Assembly: GCA_963920705.1 (NCBI GenBank) | Contig: OY987225.1 | Span: 13,286,829-13,350,828, forward strand | From: Odiellus spinosus | Lineage: Eukaryota > Arthropoda > Arachnida > Opiliones > Phalangiidae | Length of the DNA: 64,000 bases | Reading direction: 5' to 3' | Part shown: piece by piece, positions 1 to 10,043 of the stretch | Numbering within the stretch: the first letter of the stretch is position 1 | Layout of the letters: each line of letters starts with the position of its first letter | Made by a program: the position numbers and the translations under genes | The notes under the pieces: generated by a model | What the model was told of the DNA's origin: nothing | The model's input: only the letters and a program-made list of their open reading frames with translations | Database searches by the model: none

Positions 1-827
1 TGTTCGTTTGCAACCTAGATTAAAAACTAAAATATGGGGATTTTTTATTCCCTTTAAATTCTTTATATAAGCATTCATAAGCTAACATGAACGAATGAGG
101 AGTTGTAATAAAACATTATCCATGGATTAGGTTTGTTCGTTTGCAACCTAGATTAAAAATTAAAATATGGGGAATTTTTATTCCCTTTAAATTCCTTGTA
201 TAAGCATTCATAAGGTAACATGAACGAATTGCCTCGACTAAAGTCGAGGAGTTGTAATAAAACATTATCCATGGATTAGGTTTGTTCGTTTGCAACCTTG
301 ATTAAAAATTAAAGTATGGGGATTTTTTATTCCTTTTAAATTCCTTGTATAAGCATTCATAAGCTAACATGAACGAATTGCCTCGACTAAAGTCGAGGAG
401 TTGTAATAAAACATTAACCATGGATTAGGTTTGTTCGTTTGCAACCTAGATTAATAATTAAAATACGGGAATTTTTTTTCCCTTTAAATTCCTTGTATAA
501 GCATTCATAGGCTAACATGAACGAATTGCCTCGAATAAAGTCGAGCAGTAGTAATAAAACAATATCCATGGATTAGGTTTGTTCGTTTGCAACCTAGATT
601 AAAAATTAAAATATGGGGATTTTTTATTCCCTTTAAATTCCTTGTATAAGCATTCATAAGCTAACATGAACGAATTGCCTCGACTAAAGTCGAGGAGTTG
701 TAATAAAACATTATCCATGGATTAGGTTTGTTCGTTTACAGCCTAGATTAAAAATTAAAATATGGGAATTTTTTATTCCCTTTAAATTCCTTGTATAAGC
801 ATTCATAAGCTAACATGAACGAATTGC
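1..827 (+). repeat. 149-bp satellite array, block 1
   Basis: Head-to-tail satellite monomers fill this block up to the insertion of element E1. It contains both full monomers and a dyad-less short monomer (gaatgaggag at 93-102). The whole block matches 2761-3587 at a constant offset of 2760 bp with no length change that I can find, and matches about 5864-6690 again. It is therefore one copy of a higher-order unit rather than independent monomers. There is no gene here. Confidence 0.97.
93..102 (+). repeat. dyad-less short monomer variant (first example)
   Basis: Here the sequence reads gaacgaatgaggag instead of gaacgaattgcctcgactaa followed by agtcgaggag. Exactly 16 bp (tgcctcgactaaagtc) is missing, which removes the left arm, the centre and half of the right arm of the dyad and leaves a monomer of about 133 bp. 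The same junction recurs dozens of times across the window, with small variants (gaaagaggag near 13958, gaatgaagag near 41404). It is therefore an inherited monomer subtype carried in the higher-order units. No microhomology is visible at the deletion ends. Confidence 0.93.
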
Positions 828-835
828 TTTACGGA

Positions 836-1051
836 CAGTTTATCGTGTAAACATTGGTCGTAACAAATTTATCGTGGACAATTTATCGTAGTCAATTTAC
901 CGTAGTATACAATTGATCGTAGAGCATATTATATCGTAAAAAGTTCACCGTGACTAAATTTACCGTTGATACATTCTTCCCGTTACATATTTACCGTATC
1001 CCGAAAGAAAAATTGCAGTCAGTTTATCGTGTAAACATTGGTCATAACAAA
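836..1051 (+). repeat. direct duplication of the E1 start inside E1
   Basis: A 32-nt stretch at 836-867 (begins cagtttatcgtgtaaac) recurs at 1020-1051 with one difference. Just before the second copy, ACCGTATCCCGAA (993-1005) repeats the 13 nt found at the element's right end (1675-1687), and is followed by ATTGC (1012-1016), the same word as at the element flanks. The left arm therefore looks like a small start-to-end unit joined to a second start. This fits a composite or tandem element, though chance reuse of short motifs is possible. Confidence 0.65.
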
Positions 1052-1075
1052 CTGGGACGAGCAAGTTCGACTGAT

Positions 1076-1112
1076 AACCTAACCTAACCTAACCTAACCT
1101 AGCCTAACCTAA
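1076..1112 (+). repeat. CCTAA (TTAGG) microsatellite inside E1
   Basis: About seven pentamer units of CCTAA, one of them altered to gccta, sit just inside the left arm of E1. TTAGG is the usual insect telomere repeat, so this supports an arthropod source. The tract is too short and too internal to be a chromosome end. A two-unit remnant (aacctaacct) also occurs near 1281-1290. Confidence 0.9.
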
Positions 1113-1420
1113 GAACACACCGATAAAAAAATATCTAAATTAATACTTATCAGATCCACTCTCGCGCGTACGACTTTTTTTTAAAGGATATTTAGAATTC
1201 CCGGAGTCGCCTGTCACCAGTCTTTTTGCAAGGGCGATCAACTTTAGGATTTAAATTTTTTCGCGGTCGACTTTCAACCGAACCTAACCTACTTTAATAC
1301 TTAGCAAACTCCATTTGGATAAATGTTTACGCATTTCGAATATATAACAAACTTATTTTAATCAAGTTTTTTGCTTTTAAATAATTTGACACTCCCTATT
1401 AGCTTTATAATGAGGTGAAC
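1113..1420. other. E1 central spacer, no recognisable gene
   Basis: AT-rich spacer between the two arms of E1, with a more GC-rich patch around 1156-1275 (cgcgcgtacgac, gtcgcctgtcacc, tcgcggtcgac). I see no long open reading frame and no family I recognise. The part from 1219 onward is repeated at 4174 onward as part of a tandem duplication. Confidence 0.6.
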
Positions 1421-4173
1421 GACACATTTTCACACGTTAATAATGAAAATACGATATATGGTTAACGTTGATAACGGTAAAATATTTACGGTATATTGTG
1501 TACGTTGAAACTTAACATGGTAAATAAATTTACGGTAAAAAAATGTTACGATTAATTATGGCGTTAATGTGGTTTACGGTGAATAGGTAAACGATAATAA
1601 TGAATGTACGATGAATTTTAAACGGTAAAGTGCCCACGGTAAAATAGTTACGATAAATTACACACGTTAAATTGACCGTATCCCGAACGGGGCATTGCCT
1701 CGACTAAAGTCGAGGAGTTGTAATAAAACATTATCCATGGATTAGGTTTGTTCGTTTGCAACCTATATTAAAAATTAAAATATGGGGATTTTTTTATTCC
1801 CTTTAAATTCCTTGTATAAGCATTCATAAGCTAACATGAACGAATTGCCTCGACTAAAGTCGAGGAGTTGTAATAAAACATTTTCCATGGATTAGGTTTG
1901 TTCGTTTGTAACCTAGATTAAAAATTAAAATATGGGGATTTTTTATTCCCTTTAAATTCCTTGTATAAGCATTCATAAGCTAACATGAACGAATGAGGAG
2001 TTGTAATAAAACATTATCCATGGATTAGGTTTGTTCGTTTGCAACCTAGATTAATAATTAAAATATGGGGATTTTTTATTCCCTTTAAATTCCTTGTATA
2101 AGCATTCATAAGCTAACATGAACGAATTGCCTCGACTAAAGTCGAGGAATTGTAATAAAACAATAACCATGGATTAGGTTTGTTCGTTTGCAACCTAGAT
2201 TAAAAATTAAAATATGGGGATTTTTTACTCCCTTTAAATTCCTTGTATAAGCATTCATAAGCTAACATGAACGAATTGCCTCGACTAAAGTCGAGGAGTT
2301 GTAATAAAACATTATCCATGGATTAGGTTTGTTCGTTTGCAACCTAGATTAAAAATTAAAATATGGGGATTTTTTTATTCCCTTTAAATTCCTTGTATAA
2401 GCATTCATAAGCTAACATGAACGAAGTGCCTCGACTAAAGTCGAGGAGTTGTAATAAAACATTATCCATGGATTAGGTTTGTTCATTTGCAACCTAGATA
2501 AAAACTAAAATATGGGGATTTTTTATTCCCTTTAAATTCTTTATATAAGCATTCGTAAGCTAACATGAACGAATGAGGAGTTGTTATAAAACATTATCCA
2601 TGGATTAGGTTTGTTCGTTTGCAACCTAGATTAAAAATTAAAATATGGGGAATTTTTATTCCCTTTAAATTCCTTGTATAAGCATTCATAGGCTAACATG
2701 AACGAATTGCCTCGAATAAAGTCGAGCAGTAGTGATAAAACAATATCCATGGATTAGGTTTGTTCGTTTGCAACCTAGATTAAAAATAAAAATATGGGGA
2801 TTTTTTATTCCCTTTAAATTCTTTATATAAGCATTCATAAGCTAACATGAACGAATGAGGAGTTGTAATAAAACATTATCCATGGATTAGGTTTGTTCGT
2901 TTGCAACCTAGATTAAAAATTAAAATATGGGGAATTTTTATTCCCTTTAAATTCCTTGTATAAGCATTCATAAGGTAACATGAACGAATTGCCTCGACTA
3001 AAGTCGAGGAGTTGTAATAAAACATTATCCATGGATTAGGTTTGTTCGTTTGCAACCTAGATTAAAAATTAAAGTATGGGGATTTTTTATTCCTTTTAAA
3101 TTCCTTGTATAAGCATTCATAAGCTAACATGAACGAATTGCCTCGACTAAAGTCGAGGAGTTGTAATAAAACATTAACCATGGATTAGGTTTGTTCGTTT
3201 GCAACCTAGATTAATAATTAAAATACGGGAATTTTTATTCCCTTTAAATTCCTTGTATAAGCATTCATAGGCTAACATGAACGAATTGCCTCGAATAAAG
3301 TCGAGCAGTAGTAATAAAACAATATCCATGGATTAGGTTTGTTCGTTTGCAACCTAGATTAAAAATTAAAATATGGGGATTTTTTATTCCCTTTAAATTC
3401 CTTGTATAAGCATTCATAAGCTAACATGAACGAATTGCCTCGACTAAAGTCGAGGAGTTGAAATAAAACATTATCCATGGATTAGGTTTGTTCGTTTACA
3501 ACCTAGATTAAAAATTAAAATATGGGGATTTTTTATTCCCTTTAAATTCCTTGTATAAGCATTCATAAGCTAACATGAACGAATTGCCTCGACTAAAGTC
3601 GAGGAGTTGTAATAAAACATTATCCATGGATTAGGTTTGTTCGTTTGTAACCTAGATTAAAAATTAAAATATGGGGATTTTTTATTCCCTTTAAATTCCT
3701 TGTAAAAGCATTCATAAGCTAACATGAACGAATGAGGAGTTGTAATAAAACATTATCCATGGATTAGGTTTGTTCGTTTGCAACCTAGATTAATAATTAA
3801 AATATGGGAATTTTTATTCCCTTTAAATTCCTTGTATAAGCATTCATAGGCTAACATGAACGAATTGCCTTGACTAAAATCGAGGAGTTGTAATAAAACA
3901 TTATCCATGGATTAGGTCTGTTCGTTTGTAACCTAGATTAAAAATTAAAATATGGGGATTTTTTATTCCCTTTAAATTCCTTGTATAAGCATTCATAAGC
4001 TAACATGAACGAATTGCCTCGACTAAAGTCGAGGAATTGTAATAAAACAATAACCATGGATTAGGTTTGTTCGTTTGCAACCTAGATTAAAAATTAAAAT
4101 ATGGGGATTTTTTACTCCCTTTAAATTCCTTGTATAAGCATTCATAAGCTAACATGAACAAATTGCCTCGACT
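1219..4173 (+). repeat. 2955-bp tandem duplication, first unit
   Basis: This segment runs from inside E1, through the right arm and about 2.5 kb of satellite, and is followed directly by a second copy. Landmarks are collinear: tctttttgcaagg at 1221 and 4176, and tcccgaacgg at 1681 and 4636, both at offset 2955. Beyond the E1 part the offset becomes 3103 (gttcatttgc at 2481 and 5584; aacatgaacaaattg at 4151 and 7254), which is 2955 plus one 149-bp monomer minus one base of a G run. Confidence 0.93.
1694..4173 (+). repeat. 149-bp satellite array, block 2
   Basis: Satellite resumes at ATTGC after E1 and continues as uninterrupted monomers to the duplication junction. It includes rare diagnostic variants shared with the next copy, such as acctatatt near 1765 and 4717, aacattttcc near 1877 and 4980, and gcattcgtaagc near 2550 and 5652. 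There is no gene. Confidence 0.97.
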
Positions 4174-4647
4174 AGTCTTTTTGCAAGGGCGATCAACTTT
4201 AGGATTTAAATTTTTTCGCGGTCGACTTTCAACCGAACCTAACCTACTTTAATACTTAGCAAACTCCATTTGGATAAATGTTTACGCATTTCGAATATTT
4301 AACAAACTTATTTTAATCAAGTTTTTTGCTTTTAAATAATTTGACACTCCCTATTAGCTTTATAATGAGGTGAACGACACATTTTCACACGTTAATAATG
4401 AAAATACGATATATGGTTAACGTTGATAACGGTAAAATATTTACGGTATATTGTGTACGTTGAAACTTAACATGGTAAATAAATTTACGGTAAAAAAATG
4501 TTACGATTAATTATGGCGTTAATGTGGTTTACGGTGAATAGGTAAACGATAATAATGAATGTACGATGAATTTTAAACGGTAAAGTGCCCACGGTAAAAT
4601 AGTTACGATAAATTACACACGTTAAATTGACCGTATCCCGAACGGGC
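4174..4647. mobile_element. E1 partial copy (right part only), made by duplication
   Basis: This matches 1219-1693 apart from one G in the final G run and a few substitutions. It contains the right portion of the spacer and the whole right arm, and lacks the left arm and the CCTAA tract. Its left edge is not an element end: satellite text (cctcgacta) is joined straight to the E1 interior (gtctttttgc). It was therefore copied by segmental duplication and was not transposed. Confidence 0.92.
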
Positions 4648-7276
4648 ATTGCCTCGACTAAAGTCGAGGAGTTGTAATAAAACATTATCCATGGATTAGG
4701 TTTGTTCGTTTGCAACCTATATTAAAAATTAAAATATGGGGATTTTTTTATTCCCTTTAAATTCCTTGTATAAGCATTCATAAGCTAACATGAACGAAGT
4801 GCCTCGACTAAAGTCGAGGAGTTGTAATAAAACATTATCCATGGATTAGGTTTGTTCGTTTGCAACCTAGATAAAAAATTAAAATATGGGGATTTTTTAT
4901 TCCCTTTAAATTCCTTGTATAAGCATTCATAAGCTAACATGAACGAATTGCCTCGACTAAAGTCGAGGAGTTGTAATAAAACATTTTCCATGGATTAGGT
5001 TTGTTCGTTTGTAACCTAGATTAAAAATTAAAATATGGGGATTTTTTATTCCCTTTAAATTCCTTGTATAAGCATTCATAAGCTAACATGAACGAATGAG
5101 GAGTTGTAATAAAACATTATCCATGGATTAGGTTTGTTCGTTTGCAACCTAGATTAATAATTAAAATATGGGGATTTTTTATTCCCTTTAAATTCCTTGT
5201 ATAAGCATTCATAAGCTAACATGAACGAATTGCCTCGACTAAAGTCGAGGAATTGTAATAAAACAATAACCATGGATTAGGTTTGTTCGTTTGCAACCTA
5301 GATTAAAAATTAAAATATGGGGATTTTTTACTCCCTTTAAATTCCTTGTATAAGCATTCATAAGCTAACATGAACGAATTGCCTCGACTAAAGTCGAGGA
5401 GTTGTAATAAAACATTATCCATGGATTAGGTTTGTTCGTTTGCAACCTAGATTAAAAATTAAAATATGGGGATTTTTTTATTCCCTTTAAATTCCTTGTA
5501 TAAGCATTCATAAGCTAACATGAACGAAGTGCCTCGACTAAAGTCGAGGAGTTGTAATAAAACATTATCCATGGATTAGGTTTGTTCATTTGCAACCTAG
5601 ATAAAAACTAAAATATGGGGATTTTTTATTCCCTTTAAATTCTTTATATAAGCATTCGTAAGCTAACATGAACGAATGAGGAGTTGTTATAAAACATTAT
5701 CCATGGATTAGGTTTGTTCGTTTGCAACCTAGATTAAAAATTAAAATATGGGGAATTTTTATTCCCTTTAAATTCCTTGTATAAGCATTCATAGGCTAAC
5801 ATGAACGAATTGCCTCGAATAAAGTCGAGCAGTAGTGATAAAACAATATCCATGGATTAGGTTTGTTCGTTTGCAACCTAGATTAAAAATAAAAATATGG
5901 GGATTTTTTATTCCCTTTAAATTCTTTATATAAGCATTCATAAGCTAACATGAACGAATGAGGAGTTGTAATAAAACATTATCCATGGATTAGGTTTGTT
6001 CGTTTGCAACCTAGATTAAAAATTAAAATATGGGGAATTTTTATTCCCTTTAAATTCCTTGTATAAGCATTCATAAGGTAACATGAACGAATTGCCTCGA
6101 CTAAAGTCGAGGAGTTGTAATAAAACATTATCCATGGATTAGGTTTGTTCGTTTGCAACCTAGATTAAAAATTAAAGTATGGGGATTTTTTATTCCTTTT
6201 AAATTCCTTGTATAAGCATTCATAAGCTAACATGAACGAATTGCCTCGACTAAAGTCGAGGAGTTGTAATAAAACATTAACCATGGATTAGGTTTGTTCG
6301 TTTGCAACCTAGATTAATAATTAAAATACGGGAATTTTTATTCCCTTTAAATTCCTTGTATAAGCATTCATAGGCTAACATGAACGAATTGCCTCGAATA
6401 AAGTCGAGCAGTAGTAATAAAACAATATCCATGGATTAGGTTTGTTCGTTTGCAACCTAGATTAAAAATTAAAATATGGGGATTTTTTATTCCCTTTAAA
6501 TTCCTTGTATAAGCATTCATAAGCTAACATGAACGAATTGCCTCGACTAAAGTCGAGGAGTTGAAATAAAACATTATCCATGGATTAGGTTTGTTCGTTT
6601 ACAACCTAGATTAAAAATTAAAATATGGGGATTTTTTATTCCCTTTAAATTCCTTGTATAAGCATTCATAAGCTAACATGAACGAATTGCCTCGACTAAA
6701 GTCGAGGAGTTGTAATAAAACATTATCCATGGATTAGGTTTGTTCGTTTGTAACCTAGATTAAAAATTAAAATATGGGGATTTTTTATTCCCTTTAAATT
6801 CCTTGTAAAAGCATTCATAAGCTAACATGAACGAATGAGGAGTTGTAATAAAACATTATCCATGGATTAGGTTTGTTCGTTTGCAACCTAGATTAATAAT
6901 TAAAATATGGGAATTTTTATTCCCTTTAAATTCCTTGTATAAGCATTCATAGGCTAACATGAACGAATTGCCTTGACTAAAATCGAGGAGTTGTAATAAA
7001 ACATTATCCATGGATTAGGTCTGTTCGTTTGTAACCTAGATTAAAAATTAAAATATGGGGATTTTTTATTCCCTTTAAATTCCTTGTATAAGCATTCATA
7101 AGCTAACATGAACGAATTGCCTCGACTAAAGTCGAGGAATTGTAATAAAACAATAACCATGGATTAGGTTTGTTCGTTTGCAACCTAGATTAAAAATTAA
7201 AATATGGGGATTTTTTACTCCCTTTAAATTCCTTGTATAAGCATTCATAAGCTAACATGAACAAATTGCCTCGACT
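4174..7276 (+). repeat. second unit of the 2955-bp tandem duplication
   Basis: Second copy of 1219-4173. It carries one extra 149-bp monomer near 4791-4940, which begins after gaacgaagtgcc, so it spans 3103 bp. It ends at gaacaaattgcctcgactaa near 7259, where the uninterrupted satellite sequence continues. That end is the pre-duplication form of the junction seen at 4171. Confidence 0.9.
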
Positions 7277-7470
7277 AAAGTCGAGGAGTTGTAATAAAAC
7301 ATTATCCATGGATTAGGTTTGTTCGTTTGCAACCTAGATTAAAAATTAAAATATGGGGATTTTTTTATTCCCTTTAAATTCCTTGTATAAGCATTCATAA
7401 GCTAACATGAACGAAGTGCCTCGACTAAAGTCGAGGAGTTGTAATAAAACATTATCCATGGATTAGGTTT
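5584..7470 (+). repeat. 1887-bp higher-order repeat unit
   Basis: The rare string gttcatttgc followed by aacctagataaaaactaaa occurs at 5584 and 7471, an offset of 1887 bp, with matching neighbours (gcattcgtaagc, then gagttgttataaaac). Subtracting E1 and its 5-bp flank (871 bp) from the 2760-bp offset between block 1 and 2761 gives 1889 bp. A unit of about 1.89 kb, roughly 13 monomers, therefore existed before E1 inserted. Confidence 0.85.
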
Positions 7471-8240
7471 GTTCATTTGCAACCTAGATAAAAACTAAAA
7501 TATGGGGATTTTTTTATTCCCTTTAAATTCTTTATATAAGCATTCGTAAGCTAACATGAACGAATGAGGAGTTGTTATAAAACATTATCCATGGATTAGG
7601 TTTGTTCGTTTGCAACCTAGATTAAAAATTAAAATATGGGGAATTTTTATTCCCTTTAAATTCCTTGTACAAGCATTCATAGGCTAACATGAACGAATTG
7701 CCTCGAATAAAGTCGAGCAGTAGTGATAAAACAATAGCCATGGATTAGGTTTGTTCGTTTGCAACCTAGATTAAAAATTAAAATATGGGGATTTTTTATT
7801 CCCTTTAAATTCCTTGTATAAGCATTCATAAGCTAACATGAACGAATTGCCTCGACTAAAGTCGAGGAGTTGTAATAAAACATTATCCATGGATTATGTT
7901 TGTTCTTTTGCAACCTAGATTAAAAATTAAAATATGGGGAATTTTTATTCCCTTTAAATTCCTTGGATAAGCATTCATAAGGTAACATGAACGAATTGCC
8001 TCGACTAAAGTCGAGGAGTTGTAATAAAACATTATCCATGGATTAGGTTTGTTCGTTTGTAACCTAGATTAAAAATTAAAATATGGGGATTTTTTATTCC
8101 CTTTAAATTCCTTGTAAAAGCATTCATAAGCTAACATGAACGAATGAGGAGTTGTAATAAAACATTATCCTTGGATTAGGTTTGTTCGTTTGCAACCTAG
8201 ATTAAAAATTAAAATATGGGGAATTTTTATTCCCTTTAAA

Positions 8241-9551
8241 TTCCTTGTAAGGTAACATGAACGAATTGCCTCGACTAAAGTCGAGGAGTTGTAATAAAAC
8301 ATTATCCATGGATTAGGTTTGTTCGTTTGCAACCTAGATTAATAATTAAAATATGGGAATTTTTTTTCCCTTTAAATTCCTTGTATAAGCATTCATAGGC
8401 TAACATGAACGAATTGCCTCGACTAAAGTCGAGGAGTTGTAATAAAACAATATCCATGGATTAGGTTCGTTCGTTTGCAACCTAGATTAAAAATTAAAAT
8501 ATGTGGTTTTTTTATTCCCTTTAAATTCCTTGTATAAGCATTCATAAGCTAACATGAACGAATTGCCTCGACTAAAGTCGAGGAGTTGTAATAAAACATT
8601 ATCCAAGGATTATGTTTGTTCTTTTGCAACCTAGATTAAAAATTAAAATATGGGGAATTTTTATTCCCTTTAAATTCCTTGGATAAGCATTCATAAGGTA
8701 ACATGAACGAATTGCCTCGACTAAAGTCGAGGAGTTGTGATAAAACATTATCCATGGATTAGGTTTGTTCGTTTGCAACATAGATTAAAAATTAAAGTAT
8801 GGGGATTTTTTATTCCCTTTAAATTCCTTGTATAAGGATTCATAAGCTAACATGAACGAATTGCCTCGACTAAAGTCGAGGAGTTGTAATAAAACATTAT
8901 CCATGGATTAGGTTTGTTCGTTTGCAACCTAGATTAATAATTAAAATATGGGTATTTTTATTCCCTTTAAATTCCTTGTATAAGCATTCATAGGCTAACA
9001 TGAACGAATTGCCTCGAATAAAGTCGAGCATTAGTGATAAAACAATATCCATGGATTAGGTTTGTTCGTTTGCAACCTAGATTAAAAATTAAAATATGGG
9101 GATTTTCTATTCCCTTTAAATTCCTTGTATAAGCATTCATAAGCTAACATGAACGAATTGCCTCGACTAAAGTCGAGGAGTTGTAATAAAACATTATCCA
9201 TGGATTTGGTTTGTTCGTTTACAACCTAGATTAAAAATTAAAATATGGGGATTTTTTATTCCCTTTAAATTCCTTGTATAAGCATTCATAAGCTAACATG
9301 AACGAATAGCCTCGACTAAAGTCGAGGAGTTGTAATAAAACATTATCCATGGATTAGGTTTGTTCGTTTGTAACCTAGATTAAAAATTAAAATATGGGGA
9401 TTTTTTATTCCCTTTAAATTCCTTGTAAAAGCATTCATAAGCTAACATGAACGAATGAGGAGTTGTAATAAAACATTATCCTTGGATTAGGTTTGTTCGT
9501 TTGCAACCTAGATTAAAAATTAAAATATGGGGAATTTTTATTCCCTTTAAA
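8241..9551 (+). repeat. 1311-bp higher-order repeat unit
   Basis: A distinctive 10-bp loss in the monomer (ttccttgtaaggtaacatg, without taagcattca) occurs at 8241 and 9552, an offset of 1311 bp. Other markers here (tatgtttgttcttttgc at 7895, 8611 and 9773) are spaced 716 and 1162 bp. 1311 and 1162 differ by one 149-bp monomer, so this section has gained or lost whole monomers. Confidence 0.8.
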
Positions 9552-10025
9552 TTCCTTGTAAGGTAACATGAACGAATTGCCTCGACTAAAGTCGAGGAGT
9601 TGTAATAAAACATTATCCATGGATTAGGTTTGTTCGTTTGCAACCTAGATTAATAATTAAAATATGGGAATTTTTATTCCCTTTAAATTCCTTGTATAAG
9701 CATTCATAGGCTAACATGAACGAATTGCCTCGACTAAAGTCGAGGAGTTGTAATAAAACATTATCCATGGATTATGTTTGTTCTTTTGCAACCTAGATTT
9801 AAAATTAAAATATGGGGAATTTTTATTCCCTTTAAATTCCTTGGATAAGCATTCATAAGGTAACATGAACGAATTGCCTCGACTAAAGTCGAGGAGTTGT
9901 GATAAAACATTATCCATGGATTAGGTTTGTTCGTTTGCAACATAGATTAAAAATTAAAGTATGGGGATTTTTTATTCCCTTTAAATTCCTTGTATAAGGA
10001 TTCATAAGCTAACATGAACGAATTG

Positions 10026-10043
10026 CCTCGACTATAGTCGAGG
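10026..10043. other. perfect 18-bp palindrome variant of the dyad
   Basis: CCTCGACTATAGTCGAGG, in which the usual AA centre has changed to AT, makes the site fully self-complementary. Similar fully palindromic forms with a TTAA centre are at 39671-39688 and 41127-41144, which are copies of each other at offset 1456. Confidence 0.9.

Larger units (their letters stand above)
828..1693. mobile_element. Element E1, foldback-like non-autonomous insertion
   Basis: This is an 866-bp insertion in the satellite, flanked by direct ATTGC at 823-827 and 1694-1698, a possible 5-bp target duplication. The left arm (828 to about 1075) carries many TATCGT/TACCGT motifs. The right arm (about 1420-1693) carries the complement (ACGGTA, ACGATA) at similar 15-20 bp spacing. 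Near-terminal inverted repeats are visible: TACGGACAGTTTATCGTGTA from 830, against the reverse complement of 1661-1680, with 4 mismatches in 20. The right end extends about 13 nt further than the left, so the left tip may be lost or variable. A CCTAA tract and an AT-rich spacer lie between the arms. No transposase coding is visible. I do not recognise a named family; a MITE or Foldback-type DNA element is an inference. Confidence 0.75.

Noticed and set aside
61-75. TATA-box-like ctttatataag in one monomer subtype as a promoter
   Set aside because: It is a single-base-change variant of the usual ccttgtataag in a highly AT-rich repeat, with no other promoter element or downstream gene.
828-1693. 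E1 as a Helitron or an LTR-type element
   Set aside because: It has inverted near-terminal repeats and a possible 5-bp direct flank, no long direct terminal repeats, no terminal CTRR hairpin and no coding. A small inverted-repeat DNA element fits better.
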